This document shows positions 34,576-46,744 of a stretch of DNA of 64,000 nucleotides, one piece after another. The stretch is from Aquila chrysaetos chrysaetos (taxonomy: Eukaryota; Chordata; Aves; Accipitriformes; Accipitridae): NCBI RefSeq assembly GCF_900496995.4, contig NC_044007.1, positions 76,112,742-76,176,741 on the forward strand, given 5' to 3'. The notes under the pieces are model-generated. The model saw nothing but the letters and a program-made list of their open reading frames with translations, searched no databases and was not told where the DNA came from. Position 1 is the first letter of the stretch. Each line of letters opens with the position of its first letter. The translations under genes and the position numbers were made by a program.

Positions 34576-35944
34576 AAGTTATGAGGGACAGACTTGTGCC
34601 CGTTTCCCACCGGACATAGGGATGTATGTGCTTCAGCAACACATTTTCAGAGACCAAAAAAGCAGAACTAGGGGCACTCAGTTTTCAGTCACTGTGAATT
34701 TGTGTCTCAGGTTCATCACATGTAAACATGGAAAGCAAATCCTCCCACTGGTTTGTAATGTGTCCTTGTAGCTGTAATGTCCAGTGCTGCGCTTACTGCT
34801 ACAGAGAAGTATTTTATTTTACTGAAGTCTACTGAAGACTAAGGATGAGGGCCACAAAGGTTTGAAATCGCTTAACACTCCTGTGGAAAACTAACTCTCT
34901 TTAAAATTATTGGGTAGTAGAGACCAAAGTGGGAATTAAGAACATAAAGAGCGCTCTGTATCTGTGTCTGTGGTGCTACTGATATAATAAGGAGTACCAG
35001 GGCTAGTCCCTAATTAAAAGAGAATAGTTGTCTGATTAATGGGCAGCACCAGATGGCATCAATGGAGGTGCCTTTTTTAGCTTTACTTAGCCATCCTTCA
35101 AAAAAATGCTTATTTCAGGCTGTGGTGAAATTCTCTTCCATGGGGTATCACCTATAAATGTATGCTCCCTCTGCGAATTCCTCAAGTGCCTGGGAAGTGA
35201 CGTTCAGAATAGAGCCGCTTATTAACCTTAACGGGAGCTGTCATTAGCGCTCGAACCGTATTTTTACTTCCTTATGTCACATGCACTTACTCTACAGTTT
35301 GGTGAAAGAGAAGGAAGGGCTTCGTCCGCAGCCCTGAGGAGTGATGCGCTGCGCAGCCGCGCAGCCGCCGGAGTCAGCAGTGTCGGAGCACGTGTGGGAG
35401 TCCGATCTCCAAAAACCCCCGGCACGAATCTAAACTTTAGACTAGATTAAAGGTCAAACTTTGCTCCTGCCTTTTTTTTGACTCGGAGAGGCAATGTCCT
35501 TGGGCAAGCAAGCTATTATGTTTTGTTTCATCAGTTAGTGGAAAGCAGCTGTACTGCTTAGCATAATTAACGAGGAGGTCAGACAGTAATGCTTTGTATA
35601 CAATAGTGTTATATGCGGCACTAAGGCAAGTAATTGCCCATAAAAACAGTATCTTGTAAAAAGGGAAGGGAAAATCCACCTCCCTTGAAGAAAAAATTAG
35701 GAGCGCAGTACTTCCTTCTAATCATCGCTAAAAATATTCCCCCTTCAGGTCCTTCAAGTCCTTCAAGGCCAGAAAATCATTTACTAAAAATATTCAGGAA
35801 GTAGTTCGCAGCCATACTCACTACTGTTTACTGAAAGTTTGCAACTGACTGTTGCAAATATACATGAAAAATATCCATGTAAAAGGAAGGCAATTGCACG
35901 CAGTGCTGTATTTACTACCCCCCTGGTGTGTCCAAAGGTAATTT

Positions 35945-36265
35945 AAAAGATATTGCAAGTTGAGGTCCCAACGGTTTCCTGTATGTTCTGTTGTGGACGA
36001 CATTTGTTCAGCTCTTCTTTGACTGCAAAATAATACATTTCTACAGGCAGGTGGGAGAAAAGCCATTGGTATATGCTCAGTCGTGATATGACATGGGGCA
36101 TCGACCATCTCTCTAGGAAGCCCGTTCCAGCGTTTGACCACCCTGTCTGTAAAGAAATGCTTCCTAACGTCCAGTCTGAACCTCCCCTGGCGCAGCTTTG
36201 AGCCATTGCCTAATTTGTCTTTGATCTTTTTTTGGTAGAAATGCAAGGTGGCTTCTGAAGAACCC
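35945..36265 (-). mobile_element. CR1 LINE fragment, C-terminal end of ORF2
   Basis: The minus strand translates (about 36215 down to 36087) to a run containing KLRQGRFRLDVRKHFF, then RVVKRWNGLPREMVDAP. This is the hallmark C-terminal end of the CR1 reverse-transcriptase ORF, whose consensus is of the form GRFRLDIRKxFFTxRVVxHWNxLPREVVxxP. On the plus strand it reads as the familiar reverse-complement landmark TTTGACCACCCTGTCTGTAA and CTGAACCTCCCCTGGCGCAG. The frame stays open for 148 codons, but only the middle is CR1-like and there is no start of the domain, so it is a 5'-truncated dead copy. It is less diverged than the other CR1 copies here, hence probably the youngest. Confidence 0.87.
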
Positions 36266-38856
36266 AAAGGTGGTCAAATTGAGGATTTGTGAGCAGCTGT
36301 CTGACTCACTCCACTGAAGAGATAATATTCAGGTCCAATGAAAGGCCTCTGGCTCACTACCCTGAGCATCTTCTTTTTTTACAGCAATGATAGACCGTAA
36401 CACCAAGTGTTTCTCCGATGTCCCTTTACTTAAGAAAGCTGTTTTTGTCTTTGCTGTAAATGTGACACCTGAAGACTGTGCTGCCAGACTTTCTCATGCT
36501 GGCTAGTAACCTGCCTGCACACAAAGGTATTCAACAGAACTGGGGGATGCCAGGAACACAATATCTATTACGTAGGATACAGCTTGTATACAAAACTTCA
36601 GTATGGAGCCTTGCTCTGTGTGAATGCTGTGGACCAAATGGCAGGCAGCACCTTACTCCAGTTACAGTTTCACTGATTTTGGTGAGGATGTTCCCAGTGC
36701 AATATTGATAAGTGCAGGTGATCCGAAAAGATCTGGTCCTATATAAAAATGTGAGAGCCCCATATGAGAATGTATATTAATATACAACCTCCTCTGGAAT
36801 AGTCCATTTCATACGTTTTGTTTGTATGTATCAGATGGTACTAGCTGCACGTGAACCAAGCTGTCTAAAAGTAAGAAACGTAGTCCTGTCTAGTCTGTAG
36901 GGGAGGTCTTCCCAAGCTAAGGTCCTCATTGACTATAGAGGCAATTTAGACAATCATTTTTTATTAGACGCCTAACCTTTGGGTAGCCAAAGCTGGTTGA
37001 GATAAATCCCCTCCATCCTGTCAGTAATATTTTACACATACACACATATACTTAAAAACATTTACATATGCATGTATGTTATACATGTTTTAACATATTT
37101 ATGTTATAGATATCTTTTATATATATATTTCAGCATTTATTGAAATCCGTATAACAATGTATTTCCCTTGTAGTATACTACTGCAAATGCGGATATACCT
37201 GGCAAAACTTGTAACACACATTGAACGGTGTTACTTTTTTTTTTTTTTTCCTGATTCTTCTTTTGATATACAGAAAGTTACCTGGTATTTAGAACTAAAA
37301 GGAAAAATAAAATAAATAAAATAAAATAAAGTAAAATAAAAAGTTAACTAGTGCTGACTGGCTTTGTGAAGGGCTACGAAGATGTAAACCATAAGCTACA
37401 CAGCTTGAGGGTTACTGTCTCCCCCTCCCCAGTGCAGGCAAGGTGGCTCTCCCTGGGCAGGTTTTCACATTCGCTTTCGCATCTGTGTTACCCTGACCTC
37501 TGCTCACCTTAGCTGGGACACCAGCTCGAATGGAAGGAGCATCTGGAAGGAAACACACTTGTCATGATGTGCTCTGTGAATATTTTACATTAGAAACACA
37601 CTTCTACTTCACGGCTGTTTTGGCGTGTCAGTGACTTCCTTGGGGAGGGTAGAATCAAGCTGGTGCTTGGGTTGTGGGGTTTTTTTGCTGTTGAAGCCTA
37701 GAATATTAGGTAAAATCTTCAGGTGCGTTTTTCAGTGCACTGAAGAGACACGCTAATATTTTAACCTAAGACACAACATTAACAATATCCTTATGGCTGG
37801 CTCTCGGACTCCCTCCTCGCAGAGACAAATGCTACCCACACATTCCTTCACCCGGTACACAGACAGTCATAACTTGGTGATTAGCGTGCTTCCAAGGCCT
37901 ACCGAGATAAATCAGAGAGAAGTGCTACATTGCTGTATATAGACTAATAACTTGAAGCAAGTTAGGAATGCAAAGCAAGCCGTAGGAAGGGATATTTCTA
38001 ATGAACAGCGCTCTGTCAAAGATAACAGCAAGGAGCACGAGTGACGGATGGCACAAGCAGAAGACGGAACGCGGGAGAACCAGGGAGGAATCTGAAGCCC
38101 AAACAGCCGAAGATATAAAGGCAATTTATAAATTCTCAGCTGATTTTGCCATCTCTGAGACGTGACTAATGCAGAGACAATGACAGCATGTGGATGTCTC
38201 AGGGAAAAAGAAAATGCTGCTGGGAGGAGAAGCAGAGTTTGTAATTTCTAAACTGAAAGACAGCAGTGACTATTTCTTTTTTTTTAAATTAAGCATCATT
38301 AACACAGGGACACTGCTGATTTTCAGAAGCAAGTACTCTCCTGGGAGTGGCAAAAATTGATATCACGTATGAGCAGCGTCCCTACAAAAAAGCACAATTG
38401 CCACATAGGAAAAAAGGAAAAATCAGAGCATTCATTTGGCCCTTGCAGGACATCTGAAAGGATATGTTAAGGATAGTTAACTGTCTTAAGTATAGAATAA
38501 AACCGAGTTGTATTTGGCTTATCTGCAATAATGCAAGGCTAACAAAACGAGGGAAAGAAAAGTGTTGCTTTTATATAGGGGTTCCATATTTTGTTTGCAT
38601 CCCTATTGATTTGAAGTGTTTTCTACTGGATTTTTCCCTTCCCAGAAACAAGGATATATAAAACATTTCCTATAGATTTATTCTGATTGCTGCTTCATTG
38701 ATTCTGAAGCTGAAATAATGTGCCCTCCAAAACCACTAATATTTCTATTGTGACCAGACATGTCCAGAGTTTTACAATCCTAATTAGTTTCACAGTTGTC
38801 TTCTTGTTTTCCTGTACTCCCCCTCTGTCTGCTCATCACCATCTGCTGTTGTCCAC
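36266..38856. other. non-coding stretch with AT-rich simple sequence
   Basis: Contains AT-rich low-complexity DNA at about 37.03-37.14 kb, a T15 run at 37235-37249 and an (AAATA)n-type repeat at 37303-37343. No gene or RNA recognised. Confidence 0.55.
37303..37343 (+). repeat. (AAAAT/AAAT)n A-rich microsatellite
   Basis: Irregular tandem AAAAT and AAAT units over about 40 bases, with one G substitution. Confidence 0.9.
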
Positions 38857-38970
38857 GGTAAGATCTTAAAGGAAGGACCATCTCTTTGTTCTGCCTTTAC
38901 ACAGCACTTCACAGAAATAGCTCATTATGGGAACCTAGGGCTGAAATTCCTAAACACCATGGCAATAAAT
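38857..38970 (+). mobile_element. MIR/CORE-SINE-associated amniote repeat, second copy
   Basis: Landmarks in order: GTAAGATCTTAAAGGAAGGA, CCATCTCTTTGTTCTGCC, TTTACACAGCACTTCACAGA, TTATGGGAACCTAGGGCT and ATGGCAATAAAT. They match an archosaur/turtle repeat reading roughly TGTAAGCTCTTTGGGGCAGG, GACCGTCTTTTTGTTCTGTG, TGTACAGCGCCTAGCACAAT, GGGGCTCCTAGG and ATACAAATAA. This is the reverse complement of the 5' module of the copy at 5.4 kb. Confidence 0.65.
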
Positions 38971-41860
38971 GCAGTGGACAGAAAGAATAATGAGTCTCAG
39001 GAACAGCAGAGAAATGCCCAACTCCTGGCTTTTGGAGAGCATCTCCTGCTTTCTGACTCTATCTTTTGTTCCTGTGCCGTTTCTGCTCAGTCCGTTACAG
39101 GAATTGCTAGAAGAAGGAGTTAGATGAGCACACAGAGCTTGATCACAATGCAGGCAGAATTTGGGAGGAAAAGGCAATGATGGATGTGGGAAAGGGAAAA
39201 GAACATCAGAATAAGTCCTCTTCCAAACTCACACAAGGGCAATAGGGAAACATCCCTTTTGTCTGTACCTGTACTTCAGACTGTCTGTTTTGGGGGGTTT
39301 GGTTCTGGTTTTATCAAGTTAGAAACGTTGAAATGAAGACACATTAGATGCCAGTCTGTCCCAATACAGAACTTTCAGTGGATGTGGTCAGTGGCTGCAT
39401 ACTGAAATGGAGCATCAGCCCTAAGGATCAGCTCTCCTCCTCCTTCAGCAGCTCCTTCTCTCTCCAAGAGCAGACAGTAGCTCGGCGTAATACTCGGTGC
39501 ATGCCACCTACTTACTGCTCTTCTGCCCGATTCCCACAAGAGCTTTATGTTTGTTATTTATACATACTAAGAACATAAGACTCTGGTTCATTCAGTAACT
39601 GAAAGAACTGATTATGTAGGAACAACAAAACAAAAATATCATTTCAGATGCTAAGTGATGGGTGACCAGAACTGGCGACTCTGCAGTTGAGCTCTATTGT
39701 AAATTTGCGTGTTTTGGGGTCAGAGGGATTGCTTAGATTTATGATGAAGGATATGGAAAATCTGAAAGAAATGGATACTTTTCCACTACTGCTTAACAGA
39801 AAAGGCTAAACGCAGCGGAGGCAGGTTAGTTCAAAGGCCTTGCTTGGATTTAGTGTGAAATGTGATCGAATTGCCTCCAAAATCTGAGGTTTATGCCTAT
39901 TAGATATACAGTGGTTTGGAAGACAGTGTCTTGAACCTCAGTGAATGGATTTTGGCACTTGAACAAGTCAACATAAAATGGTGAAACTAAATATTCAGGA
40001 GGACTGGGCTTTCAGAATGCCTTAAGAGACATTCATTTTCATAGCTGTTCCTCAAATTGTGGTCCATGGTGTTCAGTTGCTCTTAAAACTCTTCCGAAGT
40101 AAATTGCATTTTCAAATAAGGCTGAACTTGCTATTTATACAGGTTTATTAAATTAGTTCGATTAATGCTTAATCAATTGTTATAAAGTTCATCGAGTCAG
40201 TATGTTGCTTATACCCACGGTTCATGCCCATTTTCAGCATTCTCTCATAAAGTACTTACTCTACAGAGTACGTTCTTTTACAGGACCATCATGTCAAGCC
40301 TGTAACATTCTTTTAACCCTATAAAAAGTCTCTAAATGCATCATTACTATAAAATATCACCTTAATAGGAATTTATTTTTAGTGTTTTGGACATCCACCT
40401 TTTTAAATGAGTGTCCAAATCTGTCATATTATTTTCAAATTATATGACCGATGATGTAAGTTACAGCCCTGTTTTAAAGAGCTAGACATTATCCCTGCAA
40501 CATGTGCAGTCTGTCTTAATGTAGGAAATTGCCAGGTGCTTGAGCAAATGCTTAAGTCATACTATTTAGTTATTTAAGGTAACTTTAAAAGACCGAGATG
40601 ACTACTCAGAAGACGACAGTGTTCCCAGGGTAGTCTCTAGCAAGGGTAACACAGCAGCCCATTGTGCAGGGCAGCAATTAGGAGTGCCAGCGCTGATTGG
40701 GATCCTGGGGCGCATTGTTCTTCCCAATTTTCAAGTCATTCCACCCAATGGGCAGATGCTGGGGAAGTCATAGCAGAGATTATCAGTTTGGGGATGCCAC
40801 TTCAACAGACAGCCACGGGTAAGTGTGGGATTTGCACTCGTCTGGACTCTTTGCTAGAGGAAATAACAGCGTTTGAGAGGAGAGGAGAAGCTAGCTATGA
40901 TGAACACGCGTATTTGGTGTTGTGTTTGGGGAAGTAATTGCCGGTGTGCCTCTGGCACCTTGGGGGAGCCATCTGGGCTCACATTCCTTTCCCTCCTGAC
41001 ACCCTGTAATCACTGGGGTAAAGACTGTCATTACCTGCTCCCTGCAGAAGTGTTCCCAGGACGTTCTGACCTTGCACCTAAAGCCTATAGATACTTGAAA
41101 AACTTCGGAGCAGCAGTAAATGGCCCAGAAAATCTTTGCGAGCAGTCTGGCAGGCTAGCTTCAGGCAGATTCCCGGGAAGCTGACCGCCTTGGATACCCG
41201 CCGGTCTGTGCTGGCGATTCTCAGAGGTCAGGGTCTTGCTCTCGGTGGGGTGCGAGAAAGTAGGAATTGGAAGTGAAAGGCCTCCAAGTCCTGCCACAGG
41301 GAGAGCAGCTGGTAAAACTGATCTTTTTCGTGAAGTAGGGCCCCCGTCAGCAAGAGAAGTCAACAGTCAGCGTCCTGTATTGAAACGCTTCTTGGGGAGC
41401 AAGTTTTGTTGAGCGATATCAGCGTGTTCAGACCAACCTCCTCCACCTGGGGTGTTTCTCTCTTCCCCTTGCCTCTCCCTTGGACCAGACCAAATTAGGG
41501 TCACCTGTGTATTCTCCTTCCTTACCTTTGCCTTATTTTTTCTCCCCATTCCAGCTGCCGCAGGCATTTCCCGGTAGCAGCGTAATGACCATTGCCTGTG
41601 GGGTTGATGCGTGGTCCTTAGCCTTCACCCTGCGTCAGGCTCCTCACCAGGTAAGGCGGGCCGGTTAGCAGCGCCTGCTCCCGCTCCCGAGGGATTACTC
41701 CCGTATATCGCAGGAATAAAGCAGGCAGATAGCACGGAGGCAGCGTTCGGGAGCGCGGTGACCTGAACAAAGACCAGGAGTAGCGGCTAACCTGACCGCG
41801 TCTCCAAGGGCGGTGTTGCCGTGAAGAAGGCACATGAGAGTCCTTAGGTGGATGAGCGAG
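38971..41860. other. non-coding stretch, no gene recognised
   Basis: No identifiable transposon or exon. Frames stay below about 105 codons. CpG-poor to 40.6 kb and somewhat GC-richer from 40.9 to 41.9 kb, ending at a long G-run. Confidence 0.5.
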
Positions 41861-41861
41861 C

Positions 41862-41883
41862 GGGGGGGGAGGGGGGGGGGGGG
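41862..41883 (+). repeat. poly(G) tract, G8-A-G13
   Basis: Twenty-one G residues interrupted by one A. Strong quadruplex potential, and prone to sequencing or assembly length error. Confidence 0.95.
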
Positions 41884-41974
41884 AGACCGAGCTGGAGCAG
41901 GGAAGAGAGATTCCTGTGGCTGCCTGAGGCAATACAAAGACTGCGGCTGAAAGACTGAGGATTTACGCTAGAAA

Positions 41975-42200
41975 AAGGGCACTGAAAGGTTGGAAAAGGT
42001 CAGAAAAGGGCAACAAGAATGGCTGGGAAGACTTTGCCTTATAGCAAATGACATAAGGATGCTGATCTGTCTAACTATTTAATAGTGGATGTAATCAACT
42101 TTTGGGGCAATTTACTGAAGAACATGGTCAAATCTAAATCACCTGATATCTTTAAATCAAGCTGGCTATCAAAAACATAAGAGGGCTGAAAAAGGACTTG
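41975..42200 (+). mobile_element. ancient CR1 LINE fragment
   Basis: Contains AGAAAAGGGCAACAAGAATG, a CR1 ORF2 landmark (xAGAGAAGGGCAACAAxAATGATT). It continues with GGGGCAATTTACTGAAGAAC and CACCTGATATCTTTAAATCA plus AGCTGGCTATC, as in CR1 subfamilies whose end reads AACAATTTACCAAGG and TTTAAATCAAGACTGGATG. The frame is broken and the boundaries are approximate. Confidence 0.65.
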
Positions 42201-42811
42201 AAATGATGAAATAACAAAACCATGTCCTATACCCTGTGCGCTGAATAATCCAGAGATGTTTATACTGGCATTTCAGAGCTTAAACACGCTCTGCATCTTC
42301 ATTAAGTGCAACACAGCATTCTTAGCTAAACCAATACCTGCGAGTTGAGCAAAGTCCTTATGCTTATAAGAAAATATCTCTAATTTCAAGCCAAAACTTA
42401 TTTTTTGTGCCTATGTTTTGCAAATTCTTCCACTTGCTGTACAACAGGTCATGAGGAGGCAGGGAAATTTGTGATCAGGTTCCTATATGGCTGTATAACT
42501 GTACAGTGGTAATGTATTTACTTGCAGCAGATGGAATGAATATGGGAGAACATCTAATGTGGTAATTGATGCTAAAATCTAAGGCATTAATTAAATGTGT
42601 GTTCTACTTAAGGAGTCAACTGAATGATGAGTGACAATTAAAAATGATGTCTTTATAATTATTCCAATTCCTATTTATGAAAGTAGAGTGTGACTGCATA
42701 TTAAAATATGATTGAAGGTTTTATGACTCCTCATTCTTTCACAGTTAAAACGTTTGCAATTATTTCTCCCTCAGATTAGAGCAATGCATAGCAATGTAAA
42801 GTAAAACAGCG

Positions 42812-42895
42812 TAGGCTTGATTCTCCAGTCATTTACACAGGTTTTATACTGGCATATGGTGACTCCCTTAAGCAGAGCACTCCTCAGTTAGTTAG
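42812..42895. mobile_element. possible palindromic MITE-like repeat half
   Basis: GGCTTGATTCTCCAGTCATT followed by TACACAGGTTTTATACTGGC and GTGACTCCCTTAAG resembles a repeat that reads GGCCTGATTCTC...ACTTACACxGGTGTAAAxC...GAGTAACTCC. Heavily diverged; assigned by pattern only. Confidence 0.4.
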
Positions 42896-45800
42896 GGTGA
42901 TTTGAATGGACAATTAAGGTCAGCATGCTGAATACTCCAAATTCAATATGAACATCTGGGGATGCATGTATGGATCAATGATTCATTTTTTTTAAATAAT
43001 ATTTGGTCAGGTTTGGAAAGTCTGCTGCAGCTGTAAGGGTGGAGATTTCTCCTTCCAGACAAAGCAGTGGGAAAAATCCCTTTCCTTCGCAGGGAGCAAG
43101 ATTAGCCCATTCATAAAAGTCAGGGTCCTTTCCCTCAATCTGCGTGTGTCTAATGTATTTCTTTGAAAATACTTAATTAGTACAGCAGATTCAAACTTTG
43201 AAAAAGGGCTGCATACAGCTCTCTGGATTAGGTTGACTAGAAGTTGTAATTGGTTGCAATACCAAGAGACGTTCTCAACCCAAATCTCCTACACTTGCAC
43301 AATGACTCCCTAAGACATCAGACACTGGAAAATTCCCTTCTCTCACCAAGTTTTTGAAAACTCCTCGCAATTGCAGACAGAAATATTTTTTTTTTCTTGT
43401 CCATTATGTGACCATTAATAGTCCTAATTTTCATTTATTTTTCAGAAGTTGTATTGCAAATGTTTTTATTCAGGAACAGAAGTTTGATTTTATATGACAC
43501 CCAAGAATCACAGGGTAGAGAAGATGAGTCCTTCCTCTATTTGAACTTTATTTTTATTTATTTCTACTGCGCATATTTTTTTGCCTTTCTTTTGCCCTCG
43601 GTACTTGTTGTGGATGTGCCGTGGAACCCCCGGCGCCTATCTTTGAGAAGGCAGTAAGCTCAAAGATAGCTGGCAATGCCGTTGATTATTTTTACTGCAA
43701 CTCTGAAAAGAAAGAGAACAAAAAGTGTGTGTGTGTGTGTGTGTATGTATCTACATGTTTATAAACACTCACACTAGAGATAAGTATTCAGTGAAGCTTT
43801 AAACCCCGTGCCAAGCTTGAGAAGCTGTTTTTTGTACTGGAGTCTCTCCCAGCACCCAAGGCAAAGGACTCTCTCCCTTTGGCTGCAGAGCAGCAGCGCG
43901 GCATCCTTGCAGCCCCTGCGCTTGCTGCTGCCCTGGGTGGAGAAGAGGTTGGCCAACAGCCTGCTGCATCTGTCTGCCTTTCTTCCTCTGCTACTATCAT
44001 CAAGCCTCTCTTTCCAGCCTCCATGGCTCTCACCTCTTCTCCTATTTAAGTCTGCTCAGCATTTTGCAGTAAATACGCTGCTGTCCCCCGCCTTGAGCCT
44101 CTCTGTTGGGTCCCCCTCTCTGCTCGACACCAGTGCCTGCTCCCCACCTCGCTGCCTGCCCCGAGCCTGACACCCTGCCCAGCTCTCCTTATTCTTTCCA
44201 GGTGCTACACAAGCATTTCTATGTTTTTATGTTGTGTTTCTGTCTGGAAAACATCTTCTCTCTTCCAGTCCATCGGCAGCTCTCAGACATCTCTTTTGTG
44301 TTGATACCCCCAGTCAGCCGGTGCATTGCAATAGGTCAGCTTTTCTGTTTACCTTCTTCGATTAGTTTTTATTCTGCTCTGAATTGGATTTTAGCAGCCC
44401 ATAATTTGTGAGTATTTAGAATTAGATATATTCTTGTAAGCCGTTTGAAAAACAAGGATATCAAGCTTCCAGATGGCATAAAATACTGGTTTCTGGATTT
44501 AGTACTTCTCAAGATAGAACCTGTTAAAATCATGCCTGACTGGAAGGGTGGAAAAAAAAGTAAGAGGGCAGTCCAAGTGCTGTGCTTCTGGGTTTGGGTT
44601 TTTTTTTTTTTCTTCTTTTTCTTCCAAGTGGGCCTGTTACAGGTGACAGTTAAATGGAAATAAGCAGAGAGAGCCGGGCAATCAGTTCCCGTATGCAGAA
44701 GATACATCCAGAAGGTGGTTAGGATGTGCATGAGGAACTCACCAGAAGCTCAGAGCCTTCTTGATCCTTTTCATGTTAAACAGGATGAAACGAGATGGTG
44801 GAAGTGCTGACATTGTTATTAGTGACATTAGTTTTATTCACACATAATGCAAATTCACTAGTATAATCCTATTAATGATAAACAGCTGTATAATTTAGGA
44901 CTTTTTTAGTTCAATAGATGTTCATGTGGTGAATTATACCTAAGTGCCAAGATAAGGTGATTTTTAAGGTCAGCTCTCCACAGCCCATTCAACCCTTAAA
45001 ACAAATCTTTTTTTTTTATTAGTGCCACTCCATTTAGATCTTTTCCTGCTTCTAGCTTCCTTCTTACTTTATAAAGCTACTGCTCGTCAGCTTATCTCCC
45101 CTGCAAAGCTCCCCCACACCTTTAATCTGTTTAGCCCATGTGTCATGGACTTTCTCCTTTTTTAATAGGTGGAATTCAAATATTGTCACCGACAGCCTAC
45201 CTTTCTCTGGGAAGATTACATTATCTCAGGATCTTATGGGCAGAATTATGAATCGGGCATAAAAATCCACATCACAGCTTGCTCCTGCTGTGGAGGCTTT
45301 CCAAGCGCTGCTCCCTGAAGATCTCTTTGCCCCAGAGCAAAGGCCTTGGTATCGTGCCTGGCTTCCCTCCAGCAGAAGACCATTGATGAAACAATATGGG
45401 AAAGAAAAGTCTAATATCTGAAAGTTCCTATCTGGGGAGGGGAAAAGCACTTCTACCACATATGGCAGGCGTCCAGAGGAAGGCAGGTCTTGCTAAATAT
45501 CAAAAAGAGTAAAGCTGCAAGATTTTGGACACACCAGAGAGTAAACGCTGGGAGAAGTCCATCCCTCGGCTGGCTACAGTACGACAGTGCACGGAGGAGA
45601 GAAAGCCACCGACTGGTAATCCCACCGAGCAGATGTCCTACAAGAGAAAGTCCTTTATCCCTGCACCTGCTGCGTCAAAAACTCCTCTGGCAGCTCGGCA
45701 CTGAGTGCCCACAGGAAGAATCATGACAATTCTGCCTGGCCGTGCGCTGTGCGTGTACCGGGCTGGATGTGAACCCCTTCCCCAAAGCCCCAGGGTATTG

Positions 45801-46356
45801 TACACGAGCTACACGACCCCAGAAGCACGTGCTGTAGCATAGCTGGCAAAACAAGGCATATATACAGCAGTCTTTCATTCAGCGATCTTATTTTATAATG
45901 TTGACAGAGAAATCTCTCCGTGTTCGTTTGCAGGTCTGCTGTCAGTATTGTGGTATTTATATTACAGATGCATTTACAGAATTGGCAACGAGGCTGGCAC
46001 CCAGGGGTTGTAGATTTACATGGAACTGTCGTGCTCTTTGAGGAGACAGGTACATACGGTTTTGGTGGATGTAAAGGCCAGGTAGTAAGGTAAGTATGTA
46101 GTAGTTACGCTTATTTATCTATGCCTACGTCCTAGGCTAAGGGAATCTTAACAAGTTTAAAAATCTATAAAGCTTGATTTTTCTGTCTGGTGGCAAGTCA
46201 GAGAATTGCTAACTTTGAGTAGAGACTTACCACTTCCAAAAGTTAGACGTGCTGACAAATTACTGCTCTAAACTAATAGCAGTGTTGAAGACCTCTCTGC
46301 TAACACTATCAGATAAATACATCTACAATCTCTGCTTCCCACATTTGACACTTCTT
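42896..46356. other. non-coding stretch with microsatellite and hairpin
   Basis: Holds a (GT)n repeat, an 11-bp perfect hairpin at 43637-43669 and T-runs near 44.6 and 45.0 kb. Frames of up to 120 codons are not recognisable. The 43.8-44.2 kb part is Ser/Leu-rich when translated and open on both strands, which is typical of pyrimidine-rich non-coding DNA. Confidence 0.5.
43725..43744 (+). repeat. (GT)n microsatellite
   Basis: Ten perfect GT units followed by ATGTATCTACATG. Confidence 0.96.
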
Positions 46357-46450
46357 AAGGGCTTGCCTACACAACAAAGTTGTTCTTACATTGATTTTAA
46401 AAAATGTCATTTGGTTTATGAGTGATTTAGTTCAACCTAGTTTAAATAGA
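46357..46450. mobile_element. possible terminus of a DNA-transposon-like repeat
   Basis: AGGGCTTGCCTACACAACAA, AGTTGTTCTTACATTGATTT and GATTTAGTTCAACCTAGTTT resemble an archosaur/turtle repeat starting AGGGCTTGTCTACAC with repeated (C)GGTTTAGTTAAACCxGTTTAA units. The far end is not recognised. Superfamily unknown, probably a non-autonomous DNA element. Confidence 0.42.
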
Positions 46451-46708
46451 TTCTTTTGAAAAATATGTGTTTATATAAAATATTGCATTTATGCAAGTAT
46501 AAAAGCTCTGCAGAAACCAACACCATCCAGGTTCTGACTTGGATAGAAATTGGAATGTTGTACATTTTCCAGTCTTGGACTCAGATGAAGGTTTGTGCTT
46601 TGTTTTGTTTTTTAAAAGAAATGAAAATGTCTCTAGGCATTTTAAATTAATGCTAAATTAAAAAAAAAATGATTGATATATATATGTGTGCGTGTATAAA
46701 ACTATATC

Positions 46709-46744
<36 letters not shown>

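Larger units (their letters stand above)
32530..35944. other. non-coding stretch with long T-runs
   Basis: AT-rich sequence with a T24 run at 33191-33214 and a T21 run at 34555-34575. No coding frame above about 90 codons and no recognisable element. A local duplication of an AATCAT...CTAAAAATATTC motif occurs near 35.72-35.80 kb. Confidence 0.5.

Noticed and set aside
35821..36267. 148-codon minus-strand frame as a host gene
   Set aside because: Its recognisable part is the C-terminal end of the CR1 reverse-transcriptase ORF, so it is a transposon remnant.
39566..39600. AAGAACATAAGACTCTGG as a reverse CR1 3' end
   Set aside because: The match covers only the first dozen bases of the expected AAGAACATAAGAATGGCC landmark and nothing follows.
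40385..40419. TTTGGACA and TGTCCAAA inverted repeat with an 18-base loop
   Set aside because: An 8-bp stem with this loop size is expected many times in 64 kb.
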